This document shows positions 3,953-9,289 of a DNA stretch of 9,289 bases, piece after piece. The stretch spans positions 1 to 9,289 of the forward strand of contig DAHVXO010000103.1 in the NCBI GenBank assembly GCA_027356675.1, read 5' to 3'. Every line of letters begins with the position of its first letter. Position 1 is the first letter of the stretch. The notes below the pieces were generated by a model, which made no database searches, was not told the DNA's origin, and saw only the letters and a program-made list of their open reading frames with translations. The stretch is from Symbiobacteriaceae bacterium (GTDB lineage: Bacteria; Bacillota_E; Symbiobacteriia; Symbiobacteriales; Symbiobacteriaceae). The translations under genes were made by a program, and so were the position numbers.

Positions 3953-4555
3953 TTATACGAGCTCTGCAGGAAGCGCTGCCACGAACTCTTTCCGGTACGG
4001 TCCCGCAGTGGTCGAAGGATTCTCGAAGAACTCGAATTCGAACTCCGGAGCAGTCCACTCGCCATCCGCAACGGTCTCGCCCGTGAACTTGCCCCGCGCG
4101 AACGGGAAGGTGTACTTGAGGTACCCTTCTTTCTCGCCACGGGCACCGTGGGACTGGGCGTAGACCTCGGCCTGGAAAACGGGCGGGTTCTGCTGAGCAT
4201 CGATGGTGGGCGCTTCCCATCCGACAATTCGGGTATCCGCACCCTCAGCCACCTCGATAAGCGTCCCGCCCTGAATGGTCTGGATAGCCTTCGCGTCGAA
4301 CCTGGCATCCTTGACCTTGATCTTTCCGCCGACCACGGTGTCGGCATCTTTCACGTAGGCCAGGACCTTGTTCCCGCCCTTGAGGGTCGAGGCTTCACCA
4401 TCGACGACGGTGAGATCAACCCCCGCCTCCTGGGCGGTCTTGATCCCGACCTTGGTCGGAGTTCCCGGCATGGTGCCGTCAGCGTTCAGGCTTGTTACCA
4501 GAACCCCGACGACTCCCCTGAGGTAGCCTTTTTTGATCTGGGGCAGTTGAGCCAT
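3953..4555 (-). CDS. Major tail protein (tail tube subunit)
   Basis: This gene encodes 200 aa from ATG 4555 with an upstream GGGAG about 11 nt away. It begins MAQLPQIKKGYLRGVVGV and continues with alternating short hydrophobic and charged strands. It contains DARFDAKAIQTIQGGTLIEV in the middle and a C-terminal beta-rich part (YLKYTFPFARGKFTG, then EFEFEFFENPS). Size, beta content and the ending EFEFEFFENP are characteristic of siphovirus tail tube subunits, which stack as hexamers around the tape measure protein. It follows the tail terminator and small neck genes, as usual. Its start lies inside the preceding gene (77-nt overlap), implying coupled translation. A strong hairpin follows its stop. 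No Ig-like extra domain is present. Confidence 0.85.
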   Translation of the reverse strand: MAQLPQIKKGYLRGVVGVLVTSLNADGTMPGTPTKVGIKTAQEAGVDLTVVDGEASTLKGGNKVLAYVKDADTVVGGKIKVKDARFDAKAIQTIQGGTLIEVAEGADTRIVGWEAPTIDAQQNPPVFQAEVYAQSHGARGEKEGYLKYTFPFARGKFTGETVADGEWTAPEFEFEFFENPSTTAGPYRKEFVAALPAELV

Positions 4556-4733
4556 CTGCTACTTCACTCCCTTCCAGGGCTTTGGCTTCCTCCGGTTTCT
4601 CCAGGTAGCCCTGATCCTGGAGCGGGCCAATCATTTCCGGTGGGATGTCGGCCGGGACTTCCTCCCCAGCAACGAGTCGGATAGCCCCGGCCGTGAACTT
4701 GATGATTCGATCAACGAGCGCCTTCACTGGCAT
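4479..4733 (-). CDS. Small phage protein overlapping the tail tube gene
   Basis: This gene encodes 84 aa from ATG 4733, whose A is also the last base of the TGA stop of the previous gene. GGAGG is only 4 nt away. A GTG one codon earlier is also possible. The sequence FTAGAIRLVAGEEVPADIPP (residues 13-32), then a Leu-x-x-Gln-Gly-Tyr motif (GPLQDQGYLEK), resembles short phage proteins in which a small beta unit (hydrophobic, K/R, PGE/AGE, hydrophobic) is followed by a helix ending in GY. These are common in head-tail gene sets but have no agreed role. The C-terminal 26 residues are charged and low-complexity because they share DNA with the start of the tail tube gene. Confidence 0.68.
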   Translation of the reverse strand: MPVKALVDRIIKFTAGAIRLVAGEEVPADIPPEMIGPLQDQGYLEKPEEAKALEGSEVADGSTAPDQKRLPQGSRRGSGNKPER

Positions 4734-5059
4734 CACACCTCCAAGGCAGCCACGGTAACAGTAGTCACCCTCGAGTAGGTGACGCTCACGTTCCCCGAGC
4801 TGTCGTTGAACCGCGCCGGATCGAAGGGGCCGATGATCCGCTCTCCGGCGGCGGGCACCGCGACGACCACGTCGTGGTCGAAGCCCTGGTCGCAGGGTTT
4901 GACGGAGTTGATGGTCACGTTGATCGAGCCCGCACCGCCGTTCTTTACGTGGAGAATCGCCCGGCCACCGTTAGCGAACGTATCGCCGCCGGCCGCCGCG
5001 GCGGCAAAGGCGGGAGCCAGCCCGGTCTGGCTGATCTTCTGAACCGTAAGCTGAGCCAA
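4733..5059 (-). CDS. Small beta-rich virion-associated protein, unknown role
   Basis: This gene encodes 108 aa from TTG 5059, 7 nt after AAAGGAGG. Residues 1-30 include an Ala-rich turn (LAPAFAAAAAGGDTFANGG). The rest alternates strands: ILHVKNGGAGSINVTINS, then DHDVVVAVPAAGERIIGPFD, ARFNDSSGNVSVTYS and TVTVAALEV. The ERIIGPFDPARFND element is familiar from short structural-module proteins of many phages, annotated mostly as hypothetical. The regular strand pattern suggests an Ig-like or jelly-roll sandwich, so a head- or tail-surface decoration role is plausible. It sits between tail terminator and tail tube genes and is translationally coupled on both sides (the upstream TAA is inside its leader; its TGA overlaps the next ATG). 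Confidence 0.72.
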   Translation of the reverse strand: MAQLTVQKISQTGLAPAFAAAAAGGDTFANGGRAILHVKNGGAGSINVTINSVKPCDQGFDHDVVVAVPAAGERIIGPFDPARFNDSSGNVSVTYSRVTTVTVAALEV

Positions 5060-5062
5060 GTC

Positions 5063-5455
5063 TTAACCTCCTTTCCCGATGACCACGGCCGCCTCAAACA
5101 TCACCAGGCGGCCGATCAGGTTGAATTCGTCGTCCTCGAAATCGCCCCCGCCGGGAACCCACTGAAGGCTGAATTGATCGGGGCCATCAGCCACGGGCCC
5201 GCGCGTAAGGACTTCGATCACCGCTCGTTCCGCCATGTCCAGAGGAATGAACGAGGACCGGTCGTTGTACAGCCGCACCTCCACCGGCTGAGAGCCAGCA
5301 AACGAAATGGCGGTGCTCCCCCGGATCCCTGGGAGCTTGATAGTGGCGTAAGGAAATCCTCCGGCCTCATCCGGGGCGACCCAAGCTTCGTAAACACGTC
5401 CGCCCAGTATGGGGACACGAGACATGAGTGTATCGAGGACTGCCTGCCGGAGCAT
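5063..5455 (-). CDS. Tail terminator protein (lambda gpU / DUF3168-like role)
   Basis: This gene encodes 130 aa from ATG 5455, 6 nt after GGAGG. The ribosome binding site GGAGGTGA contains the TGA of the upstream gene. The N-terminus is a helix (MLRQAVLDTLMSRVPILGGR), followed by VYEAWVAPDEAGGFPYATIK, a helix with MAERAVIEVLTRG, and a late strand with FNLIGRLVMFEAAVVI. A helix, a PY-x-hydrophobic-x-hydrophobic strand, a middle helix and a final strand match the tail terminator fold, which caps the tube and joins it to the head. The gene order (gp10-like gene before, tail tube after) supports the call more strongly than sequence identity does. Confidence 0.75.
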   Translation of the reverse strand: MLRQAVLDTLMSRVPILGGRVYEAWVAPDEAGGFPYATIKLPGIRGSTAISFAGSQPVEVRLYNDRSSFIPLDMAERAVIEVLTRGPVADGPDQFSLQWVPGGGDFEDDEFNLIGRLVMFEAAVVIGKGG

Positions 5456-5458
5456 GGG

Positions 5459-5806
5459 TCACCTCCTCCACAGTTCCTTGTAGGTGCGGTAAATTTCGGG
5501 GATGGCCGCGTCCAATGTGGGCTTCAGGATGGCGTGCTTACCATTCCTTGCTAATTCAAGGTAGATACCATACTCCATGGAATGGGCGAGTTGGATCAGG
5601 ACGGTCTTGCCTCGGATCTCCACGCGACCGAAAAGCCCCTGCACGGCGTGGTGGGTTTGGTTCTTCCAGTACCGATCCTGCATCTGCTCCGCCTTCATCT
5701 TGGCTTCCAGGGTGCCTGCCCAGTCCTCGGCCAGCGCGACCACGGCGGTCGCCTGATGATCAGCCCACTTGTTCAGGTTCGCGATCACCTGGTTAGCCCC
5801 GGCCAT
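5459..5806 (-). CDS. HK97 gp10-like neck / tail completion protein
   Basis: This gene encodes 115 aa from ATG 5806, placed 8 nt after GAGGTG. An in-frame GTG at 5812 is too close to that site. The N-terminal helix (GANQVIANLNKWADHQATAV) continues into a long helix with LEAKMKAEQ. It is followed by DRYWKNQTHHAVQGLFGR, a strand pair (VEIRGKTVLIQLAH), and MEYGIYLELARNGKHAILKP (residues about 78-97). The Y-x-Y-L-E ... G ... L-P-A order near the end is the signature of HK97 gp10-like proteins, found between head completion and tail terminator genes. The exact role in head-tail joining varies between phages. The short gap and stop-in-RBS arrangement with the next gene point to coupled translation. 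Confidence 0.85.
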   Translation of the reverse strand: MAGANQVIANLNKWADHQATAVVALAEDWAGTLEAKMKAEQMQDRYWKNQTHHAVQGLFGRVEIRGKTVLIQLAHSMEYGIYLELARNGKHAILKPTLDAAIPEIYRTYKELWRR

Positions 5807-5808
5807 GG

Positions 5809-6204
5809 TCACTTCACCTCTTCGAGCTGCGCCTGCAGGCTCACCACGTCGCCCGCGGCGGAGATCGGAACCACCTGTTTGACGCGAAACTTCCCGCGCC
5901 CGGGCACCGCGAAGGTGTCCTCCACGTCGGAACCGGATCGGATATCTGCGTCGTGCCGGGCAAGTAACCAGGTGTCAGCCACGATCCTCTGGCCGGCCTC
6001 GGTACTCTCCCGATTCACTCCACCCCCGGGGACACCGCCGAGAAAGAGTCGGACAGTTTGGGGCGGAAGGTCGCTCTCACTCTTGGCGCGACCTCCCCGC
6101 CCATTGACCGCGTATTCCACCCGGTGGATGTAGATCAGGTTTGGGTTCTCCGCTATTCTGGCTTGGGCGTTCGCCCGCAGGGTGCTAACGAGGCTTGTGG
6201 CCAA
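5809..6204 (-). CDS. Head closure protein (SPP1 gp16-like role)
   Basis: This gene encodes 131 aa from TTG 6204, 9 nt after GGAGG (6218-6214); the upstream stop (6208-6206) lies between. The N-terminus LVSTLRANAQARIAENPNLI is a helix leading to strands (YIHRVEYAV). A Pro-rich loop and a Gly-rich segment (FLGGVPGGGVN) follow. The C-terminal half has a beta layout with DTFAVPGRGKFRVKQVVPIS and a final strand (VVSLQAQLEEVK). A helix followed by a small beta barrel, with an F-x-V/I turn late in the chain, fits the head closure proteins that plug the connector before tail attachment. The position between connector and gp10-like genes is canonical. The family is divergent, so the name is a functional inference. 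Confidence 0.7.
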   Translation of the reverse strand: MATSLVSTLRANAQARIAENPNLIYIHRVEYAVNGRGGRAKSESDLPPQTVRLFLGGVPGGGVNRESTEAGQRIVADTWLLARHDADIRSGSDVEDTFAVPGRGKFRVKQVVPISAAGDVVSLQAQLEEVK

Positions 6205-6205
6205 G

Positions 6206-6559
6206 CTAGATCACCTCCGGGGGCGTTACCTTGACCAGGATGCTTCCTGAACCACTGCGGCCCAGATCTGCGTACGTCGCGGCCATGCGAAGGGCATAGT
6301 CGAGGGCGTCCTTCAGGCTGGTGAGATTGTACTTCTCCTGCCCGAGGGAATACCCCTCGACCCGGCCCAGCTCGTCCTGCAGCTTGGCGGCCTTCTCGGT
6401 CCACCCGGCGGCCGCGGCCTGGTAGACGTTACGCGCCTCGGTCAGGAGCATGTCCAGGTCAGTGTCAAGAAAGCGGGTGTCGCTCTCCGTCCTCCCCGGA
6501 GGGATGACCTCATTGAGCAACTTCCGGAGTCTGGTTCGGAGTTCCGGAGTCGGCGTCAT
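6206..6559 (-). CDS. Head-tail connector / adaptor protein (SPP1 gp15-like role)
   Basis: This gene encodes 117 aa from ATG 6559, about 10 nt after GAGGTG. The protein is almost all helical: PELRTRLRKLLNEVIPPGRT, then FLDTDLDMLLTEARNVYQAA (residues about 30-49), a charged helix with WTEKAAKLQDELGRVEGYSL, and LTSLKDALDYALRMAATYAD near 80-99. A first helix followed by D-x-D-hydrophobic and alternating helical segments with a late tyrosine-rich helix is typical of adaptor proteins that bind the portal. It follows the major capsid gene and precedes the head closure gene, the standard order. The gene ends at TAG inside the leader of the next gene. Confidence 0.75.
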   Translation of the reverse strand: MTPTPELRTRLRKLLNEVIPPGRTESDTRFLDTDLDMLLTEARNVYQAAAAGWTEKAAKLQDELGRVEGYSLGQEKYNLTSLKDALDYALRMAATYADLGRSGSGSILVKVTPPEVI

Positions 6560-6575
6560 CCGCCGTCACCTCGCT

Positions 6576-7607
6576 TTAGGCGGGCAGGCCAATTTCCTGC
6601 ACATTCTCAGGTATACTTGCGAACGTTCCCCGGCGGGCCCGGCCGACGACCTGGGACTCGATCAAGCGGGTGAGATCCCCGGAACTGGAGTCGACGATCA
6701 GATCGTGCTTGACCAGCTCCTTGAACCCGCGCTTCGGGCGGATCAGGTAAGCCTTGTTGGTCGCCACGCCGGCGTAGCTGTAGTCGTTCCGGCCTACTTT
6801 GATGCTCCACCCATCGTAGGCGATGATGGTGTCGATCCCGCCGACCGCGGGGAGCTCGCTGCCGCTGATGACCTGGCGGGCCAGGCCTTCGCGGATGTCG
6901 TCCACCCGGCTGGAATGGCACAGGAGGACGTTGCCCGGGCGTCCGGCGGTGGCCGCAGCCTTGATCGCAGCGCGCAGGGTGTTCCGCATCTTCTCGATGG
7001 CGGTCGCCCCGGTAGCGTCCGCGGCGGTCTGGTTGCCCGCCGCATAGGCGTAGGAGATGATCGGGTACAGATGGATGTGGTTCAGCAGGGCGTTGAAGGC
7101 CTCACCGAACGCACGGTTCAGGACCTCCATGTTGAAGGTCTGATTGTACTCGACCATGTCCTCGGTGTACTCAAAGCCGGCGGCCCAGGTCTTGAGCGAG
7201 GCAATCGGCCCCTGCTCGACAGCCAAGGACCCGAACTTGACTTCTTCGCCTTCCATGTGCTCCACGAAGACGACGACCCCGTACTGGGCCCACTTGGCTT
7301 CGAACGTCTCGGGGAAGTTCCGATCCGAGATCAGGTCGTAGATGGGCTTGTACAGGATCGGAACCTCCTGGCGGCCCAGCTCGACATCGAGCACGACCTT
7401 GCGGAGGAGCTCCTTCTGGGTGTCGGCCGAGGTGAGCATTTCACCGATCGGCCTTGCGAGGTCGAGGACCTCCATCTCGCCGTTAACGATCTTGGACTCG
7501 ACAACCTCGGGTTCACGCATGCCCCTGGCGAGGAACGCGCCCCTGACCGGGACCTCGGCGAGCGCCCGGCGCTCGGCCTTGAGGGTATCGATGCTTATGA
7601 TTCGCAC
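6576..7607 (-). CDS. Major capsid protein (HK97 fold)
   Basis: This gene encodes 343 aa from GTG 7607, 9 nt after GGAGG in GGGGAGGTGAAATAGC. It begins MRIISIDTLKAERR and shows EVPILYKPIYDLISDRNFPE (residues about 80-99), then FEAKWAQYGVVVFVEHMEGE, typical of the E-loop and P-domain beta-hairpins of HK97-fold capsid proteins. A long helical part with FEYTEDMVEYNQTFNMEVLN and a later TAGRPGNVLLCHSSRVDDIR follow, and SYAGVATNKAYLIRPKRGFK near the end is the usual capsid C-terminal strand motif. The N-terminus has no long helical scaffold domain, in keeping with a separate scaffold encoded upstream. It forms the icosahedral shell with the decoration protein encoded 17 bp upstream. A lambda gpE-family relationship is possible by size but not established here. 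Confidence 0.88.
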   Translation of the reverse strand: MRIISIDTLKAERRALAEVPVRGAFLARGMREPEVVESKIVNGEMEVLDLARPIGEMLTSADTQKELLRKVVLDVELGRQEVPILYKPIYDLISDRNFPETFEAKWAQYGVVVFVEHMEGEEVKFGSLAVEQGPIASLKTWAAGFEYTEDMVEYNQTFNMEVLNRAFGEAFNALLNHIHLYPIISYAYAAGNQTAADATGATAIEKMRNTLRAAIKAAATAGRPGNVLLCHSSRVDDIREGLARQVISGSELPAVGGIDTIIAYDGWSIKVGRNDYSYAGVATNKAYLIRPKRGFKELVKHDLIVDSSSGDLTRLIESQVVGRARRGTFASIPENVQEIGLPA

Positions 7608-7623
7608 GCTATTTCACCTCCCC

Positions 7624-8196
7624 TTACTGCGCGATGATGCCGGCCGCGCGGAGCTTGGCCAGCAAGTCGTTGACGACGGTCTTGGTTTCGTTGACCAGGG
7701 TGACCACAACGTCGAATTCGGCCTTGGTCGGCGGGCTGGCTGCCGCAGCGGCAGCATTTGCGGAGGCGATGTCCGTCCGAGCAGCCCCCTGCTTCATGGT
7801 GTCGCTCACTTGGTTCGCCAGGACAAACCAGATGACGTTGTTGGCGTCCTTGGCCGCGGTGACCCGCCCGGCGTACCTGTTGCCGGCGGCGGTCTCGGTG
7901 AACCGGTTGTTCGCGGAATCCCAGTAGATGTCCGCACCGACCGCCATCGCGTCGGTGACCAGGATCTGGTCGGTCTCGTACTCGGCCTCTTCGATCTGGA
8001 GGATTAGGGAAGCCGTTTGGCCGGCGCCGGTGACCACGTCCTGGGTTGCGGCGCCCAGGTACCCATCGAGCAAGTAGAACTTGCCGTGGGTGATCGTGGT
8101 GTTCTGCGGCACCGTCACCTTGACCGACTTGCCATCGCCGACCTTGGCCCGGTTCTTGTAAGTCGTGGTGACCGGGTAGGCCTTGATTTCAGCCAT
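7624..8196 (-). CDS. Capsid decoration protein, DUF2190-like, with C-terminal helix
   Basis: This gene encodes 190 aa from ATG 8196, with AGGAGGTGAG about 12 nt upstream. Residues 1-130 have the DUF2190 layout of short strands: TITHGKFYLLDGYLGAATQD, then ADIYWDSANNRFTETAAGNR (89-108) and GRVTAAKDANNVIWFVL. Proteins of this type bind the outer surface of phage heads and stabilise them. Residues 145-155 are an Ala-rich linker. Residues 158-188 (FDVVVTLVNETKTVVNDLLA and onward) form a helix like those found in phage head fibre proteins. A head fibre is therefore possible at the C-terminus. The gene lies between scaffold and capsid genes, the common place for this family. Confidence 0.82.
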   Translation of the reverse strand: MAEIKAYPVTTTYKNRAKVGDGKSVKVTVPQNTTITHGKFYLLDGYLGAATQDVVTGAGQTASLILQIEEAEYETDQILVTDAMAVGADIYWDSANNRFTETAAGNRYAGRVTAAKDANNVIWFVLANQVSDTMKQGAARTDIASANAAAAAASPPTKAEFDVVVTLVNETKTVVNDLLAKLRAAGIIAQ

Positions 8197-8221
8197 CTCT
8201 CAAACTCACCTCCTGAAATGA

Positions 8222-8248
8222 GAAAAGCGCTCGCGGGAGGCGCTTTTC
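8222..8248. terminator. Hairpin between scaffold and decoration genes
   Basis: GAAAAGCGC (8222-8230) and GCGCTTTTC (8240-8248) make a perfect 9-bp stem with a 9-nt loop. On the minus strand it ends in GCGCTTTTCTCATTTC, a short interrupted T-run, so partial termination is possible. There is no promoter-like sequence between it and the decoration gene, so the highly expressed capsid genes downstream still depend on read-through or on processing at this site. Confidence 0.55.
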
Positions 8249-8267
8249 GCGGTAACCAAGGGCAGCA

Positions 8268-8792
8268 TTAGAGGCTGACCCGTTTCACCCGAGTAGCCTG
8301 GCCCGCCTGGGCGCCAGGACGGTTGTCGTTCTTGCCGGTCACGACCGGCCGGTCGGTATGAAGCCCGCTGATGAGGGACTTCACGTGGTCCTTCTTGAGC
8401 AGCTCGTCGATCTCGCCCGCAATCTGCTCCTTGGTCGCCCCAGGGGCAATGTGCAGCATCTCGCCGATGACCGGCCGGGCCGCCTCAGACGGCACCTTCT
8501 CCTTAAGGACCTCGGCGATCAGGTTGCTGTGCTGGGCGGTCGCCTGGGCGTCAAGGGCCTTCTTGGCTTCCTTCGCCACGGCCAAGATGTCCATCTCGCC
8601 GGTGGCGCCGAGTGCCTGCCGCACCTGGTCGAGGGTGATCACGGCTCCGGAGAGCTTCTTCCAGGCTTCGGCGTCGATCTCTCCGGCTACGTTCTGCAGG
8701 TTCCAGCCCATCTCCCCCGCCAGCATCGTGACGGTGATCTGCCGGTTCTGCAGAGCTTCCCGGAGCTTGGCCAACAGTTCTTTCACAGTCAT
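8268..8792 (-). CDS. Nested scaffolding protein from an internal start
   Basis: An in-frame ATG at 8792 follows GGAGGTGAA (GGAGG at 8801-8797, 4 nt spacing), where the domain changes from protease to scaffold. Initiation there would make a 174-aa protein starting MTVKELLAKLREALQNRQ, mainly helical and charged, with a Gln/Ala-rich middle (KKALDAQATAQHSN) and a basic C-terminus. Lambda gpC/gpNu3 and Mu gpI/gpZ use the same in-frame nesting to make scaffold in excess of protease. Nesting is inferred from the ribosome binding site, the domain boundary and this precedent. The spacing is slightly short, but another gene in this window (ATG 4733) has the same spacing. Confidence 0.65.
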   Translation of the reverse strand: MTVKELLAKLREALQNRQITVTMLAGEMGWNLQNVAGEIDAEAWKKLSGAVITLDQVRQALGATGEMDILAVAKEAKKALDAQATAQHSNLIAEVLKEKVPSEAARPVIGEMLHIAPGATKEQIAGEIDELLKKDHVKSLISGLHTDRPVVTGKNDNRPGAQAGQATRVKRVSL

Positions 8793-9289
8793 TTCACCTC
8801 CAGGTGTATGCTCAAGGGGCAAAACGCCCTGCCCCAGGGCATCAAACATCTCGCCGGCCAGCGCCACGATCCGCGTGGGCATTCCGGCCCGGTCGAGGGG
8901 CGTCCAATCAATGCTCAGGGGCTGGTAGTCGACCACGTCAGTCTCCCCGGCGGCCGACTTGACAAGTTTGGGCCAACCGAAAATGGACACTTGATCGATC
9001 CGCTTGGCCCTGATCCATCGCTTAAGGTCCACCTCGGCCTTGTCCACCACCCCGCGGAAGTAGGCTTTGCTGTCTTTCCAGAGGGCGCCTACCCAATGGG
9101 TCGCAGGCGGAATGAACTGGTGGGCGATATCCTCGGGCTTCTGATGCCCCTTGTAGCCGGCCAGGGTTCGGGTGTTGACGGCGTCTACGATCTTCCGTAA
9201 GGCCGATTCCTGGTAGTTCCAGCCTCGTTTTGACCTCCCGGCCGGGACCTCCACCACCACTTCGAGGGGTTCGGCGTCCCCGGCCTTCA
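8268..9289 (-). CDS. Capsid maturation protease fused to scaffold domain (N-terminus beyond window)
   Basis: The frame is open to the right edge, so the start is not seen. A GTG at 9260 is internal to a readable upstream stretch (KAGDAEPLEVVVEVPAGR), and the codon split by the edge ends in TG and could itself be a start. Numbering from 9260, residues 1-140 look like a phage prohead protease. GYKGHQKPEDIAHQF has H39 and H47; PPATHWVGALWKDSKAYFRG has H55; RIDQVSIFGW has S92; then LSIDWTPLDRAGMPTR. A His followed about 40-50 residues later by Ser in a VSI/F-G context is the usual arrangement in herpes-like prohead proteases. The family may be Mu gpI-like. From about residue 157 the chain is helical, charged and ends in a basic RVKRVSL, typical of scaffolds. 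The catalytic residues are inferred by pattern only. Confidence 0.8.
   Translation of the reverse strand, partial: KAGDAEPLEVVVEVPAGRSKRGWNYQESALRKIVDAVNTRTLAGYKGHQKPEDIAHQFIPPATHWVGALWKDSKAYFRGVVDKAEVDLKRWIRAKRIDQVSIFGWPKLVKSAAGETDVVDYQPLSIDWTPLDRAGMPTRIVALAGEMFDALGQGVLPLEHTPGGEMTVKELLAKLREALQNRQITVTMLAGEMGWNLQNVAGEIDAEAWKKLSGAVITLDQVRQALGATGEMDILAVAKEAKKALDAQATAQHSNLIAEVLKEKVPSEAARPVIGEMLHIAPGATKEQIAGEIDELLKKDHVKSLISGLHTDRPVVTGKNDNRPGAQAGQATRVKRVSL

Noticed and set aside
3899..4684. Plus-strand open frame of 261 codons opposite the tail tube gene
   Set aside because: It crosses the terminator hairpin and several minus-strand gene borders, with no ribosome binding site; an antisense shadow.
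6450..7637. Long plus-strand open frame (395 codons) opposite the capsid and connector genes
   Set aside because: It is the mirror of well-supported capsid-region genes in GC-rich DNA, with no good ribosome binding site and no recognisable protein pattern.
8358..9200. Plus-strand open frame of 280 codons opposite the protease/scaffold gene
   Set aside because: Antisense shadow caused by codon bias; rich in Leu/Gly/Asp with no domain pattern, and the minus strand has a clear product.
1..9289. tRNA genes, CRISPR arrays, insertion sequences, attachment sites
   Set aside because: I saw no cloverleaf-like tRNA sequence, no regularly spaced repeats, no transposase frame and no convincing att-type repeat. 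This is by eye only and short att cores could be missed.

Overview
The window is part of the virion-structure region of a tailed prophage or phage, with the conserved genes on the minus strand. Reading from the right edge to the left, the order is: maturation protease with a nested scaffold, DUF2190-like capsid decoration protein, major capsid protein, head-tail connector, head closure protein, HK97 gp10-like neck protein, tail terminator, a small beta-rich protein, a small overlapping protein, tail tube, tail assembly chaperone with a frameshifted extension, and the N-terminus of the tape measure protein at the left edge. No tail sheath gene lies next to the tube, so a siphovirus with a long flexible tail is most likely. 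Strong GGAGG ribosome binding sites at almost every gene, frequent GTG and TTG starts, and a fairly GC-rich structural region suggest a Bacillota host, perhaps a GC-rich clostridial lineage such as the Peptococcaceae. That host guess rests on gene style only.

From about 3950 to 9289 the genes are tightly packed. Stops often lie inside or beside the next ribosome binding site, as expected for one late transcript with translational coupling. The one real break is a 9-bp hairpin between the protease/scaffold gene and the decoration gene.

From about 1700 to 3950 the usual tube-to-chaperone junction is interrupted by roughly 2.2 kb of accessory DNA. It holds a three-helix membrane protein (DUF6338-like), a small plus-strand proline-rich protein, a cysteine-containing protein with a disordered basic tail, and a two-domain antirepressor (Bro-N plus ORF6C-like). 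Hairpins mark nearly every boundary here, and the two flanking the antirepressor share a stem sequence. The membrane-protein gene looks less GC-rich than the head genes. These are signs of moron-type insertions.

From about 357 to 1100 a second insertion separates the chaperone from the tape measure gene. Two small plus-strand genes, both with predicted membrane segments, run against the late operon, so a late transcript reaching the tape measure gene would be antisense to them.

The most striking detail is in the chaperone gene. The only region where a frameshift could join the two reading frames contains TCC TTT CGT C, with TTT in frame. This is the same string used for +1 frameshifting in influenza A PA-X, and a +1 shift there yields a typical chaperone C-terminus. 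Other points worth checking are the protease/scaffold nesting, the antirepressor inside a tail operon, and a possible dual start in a moron gene.
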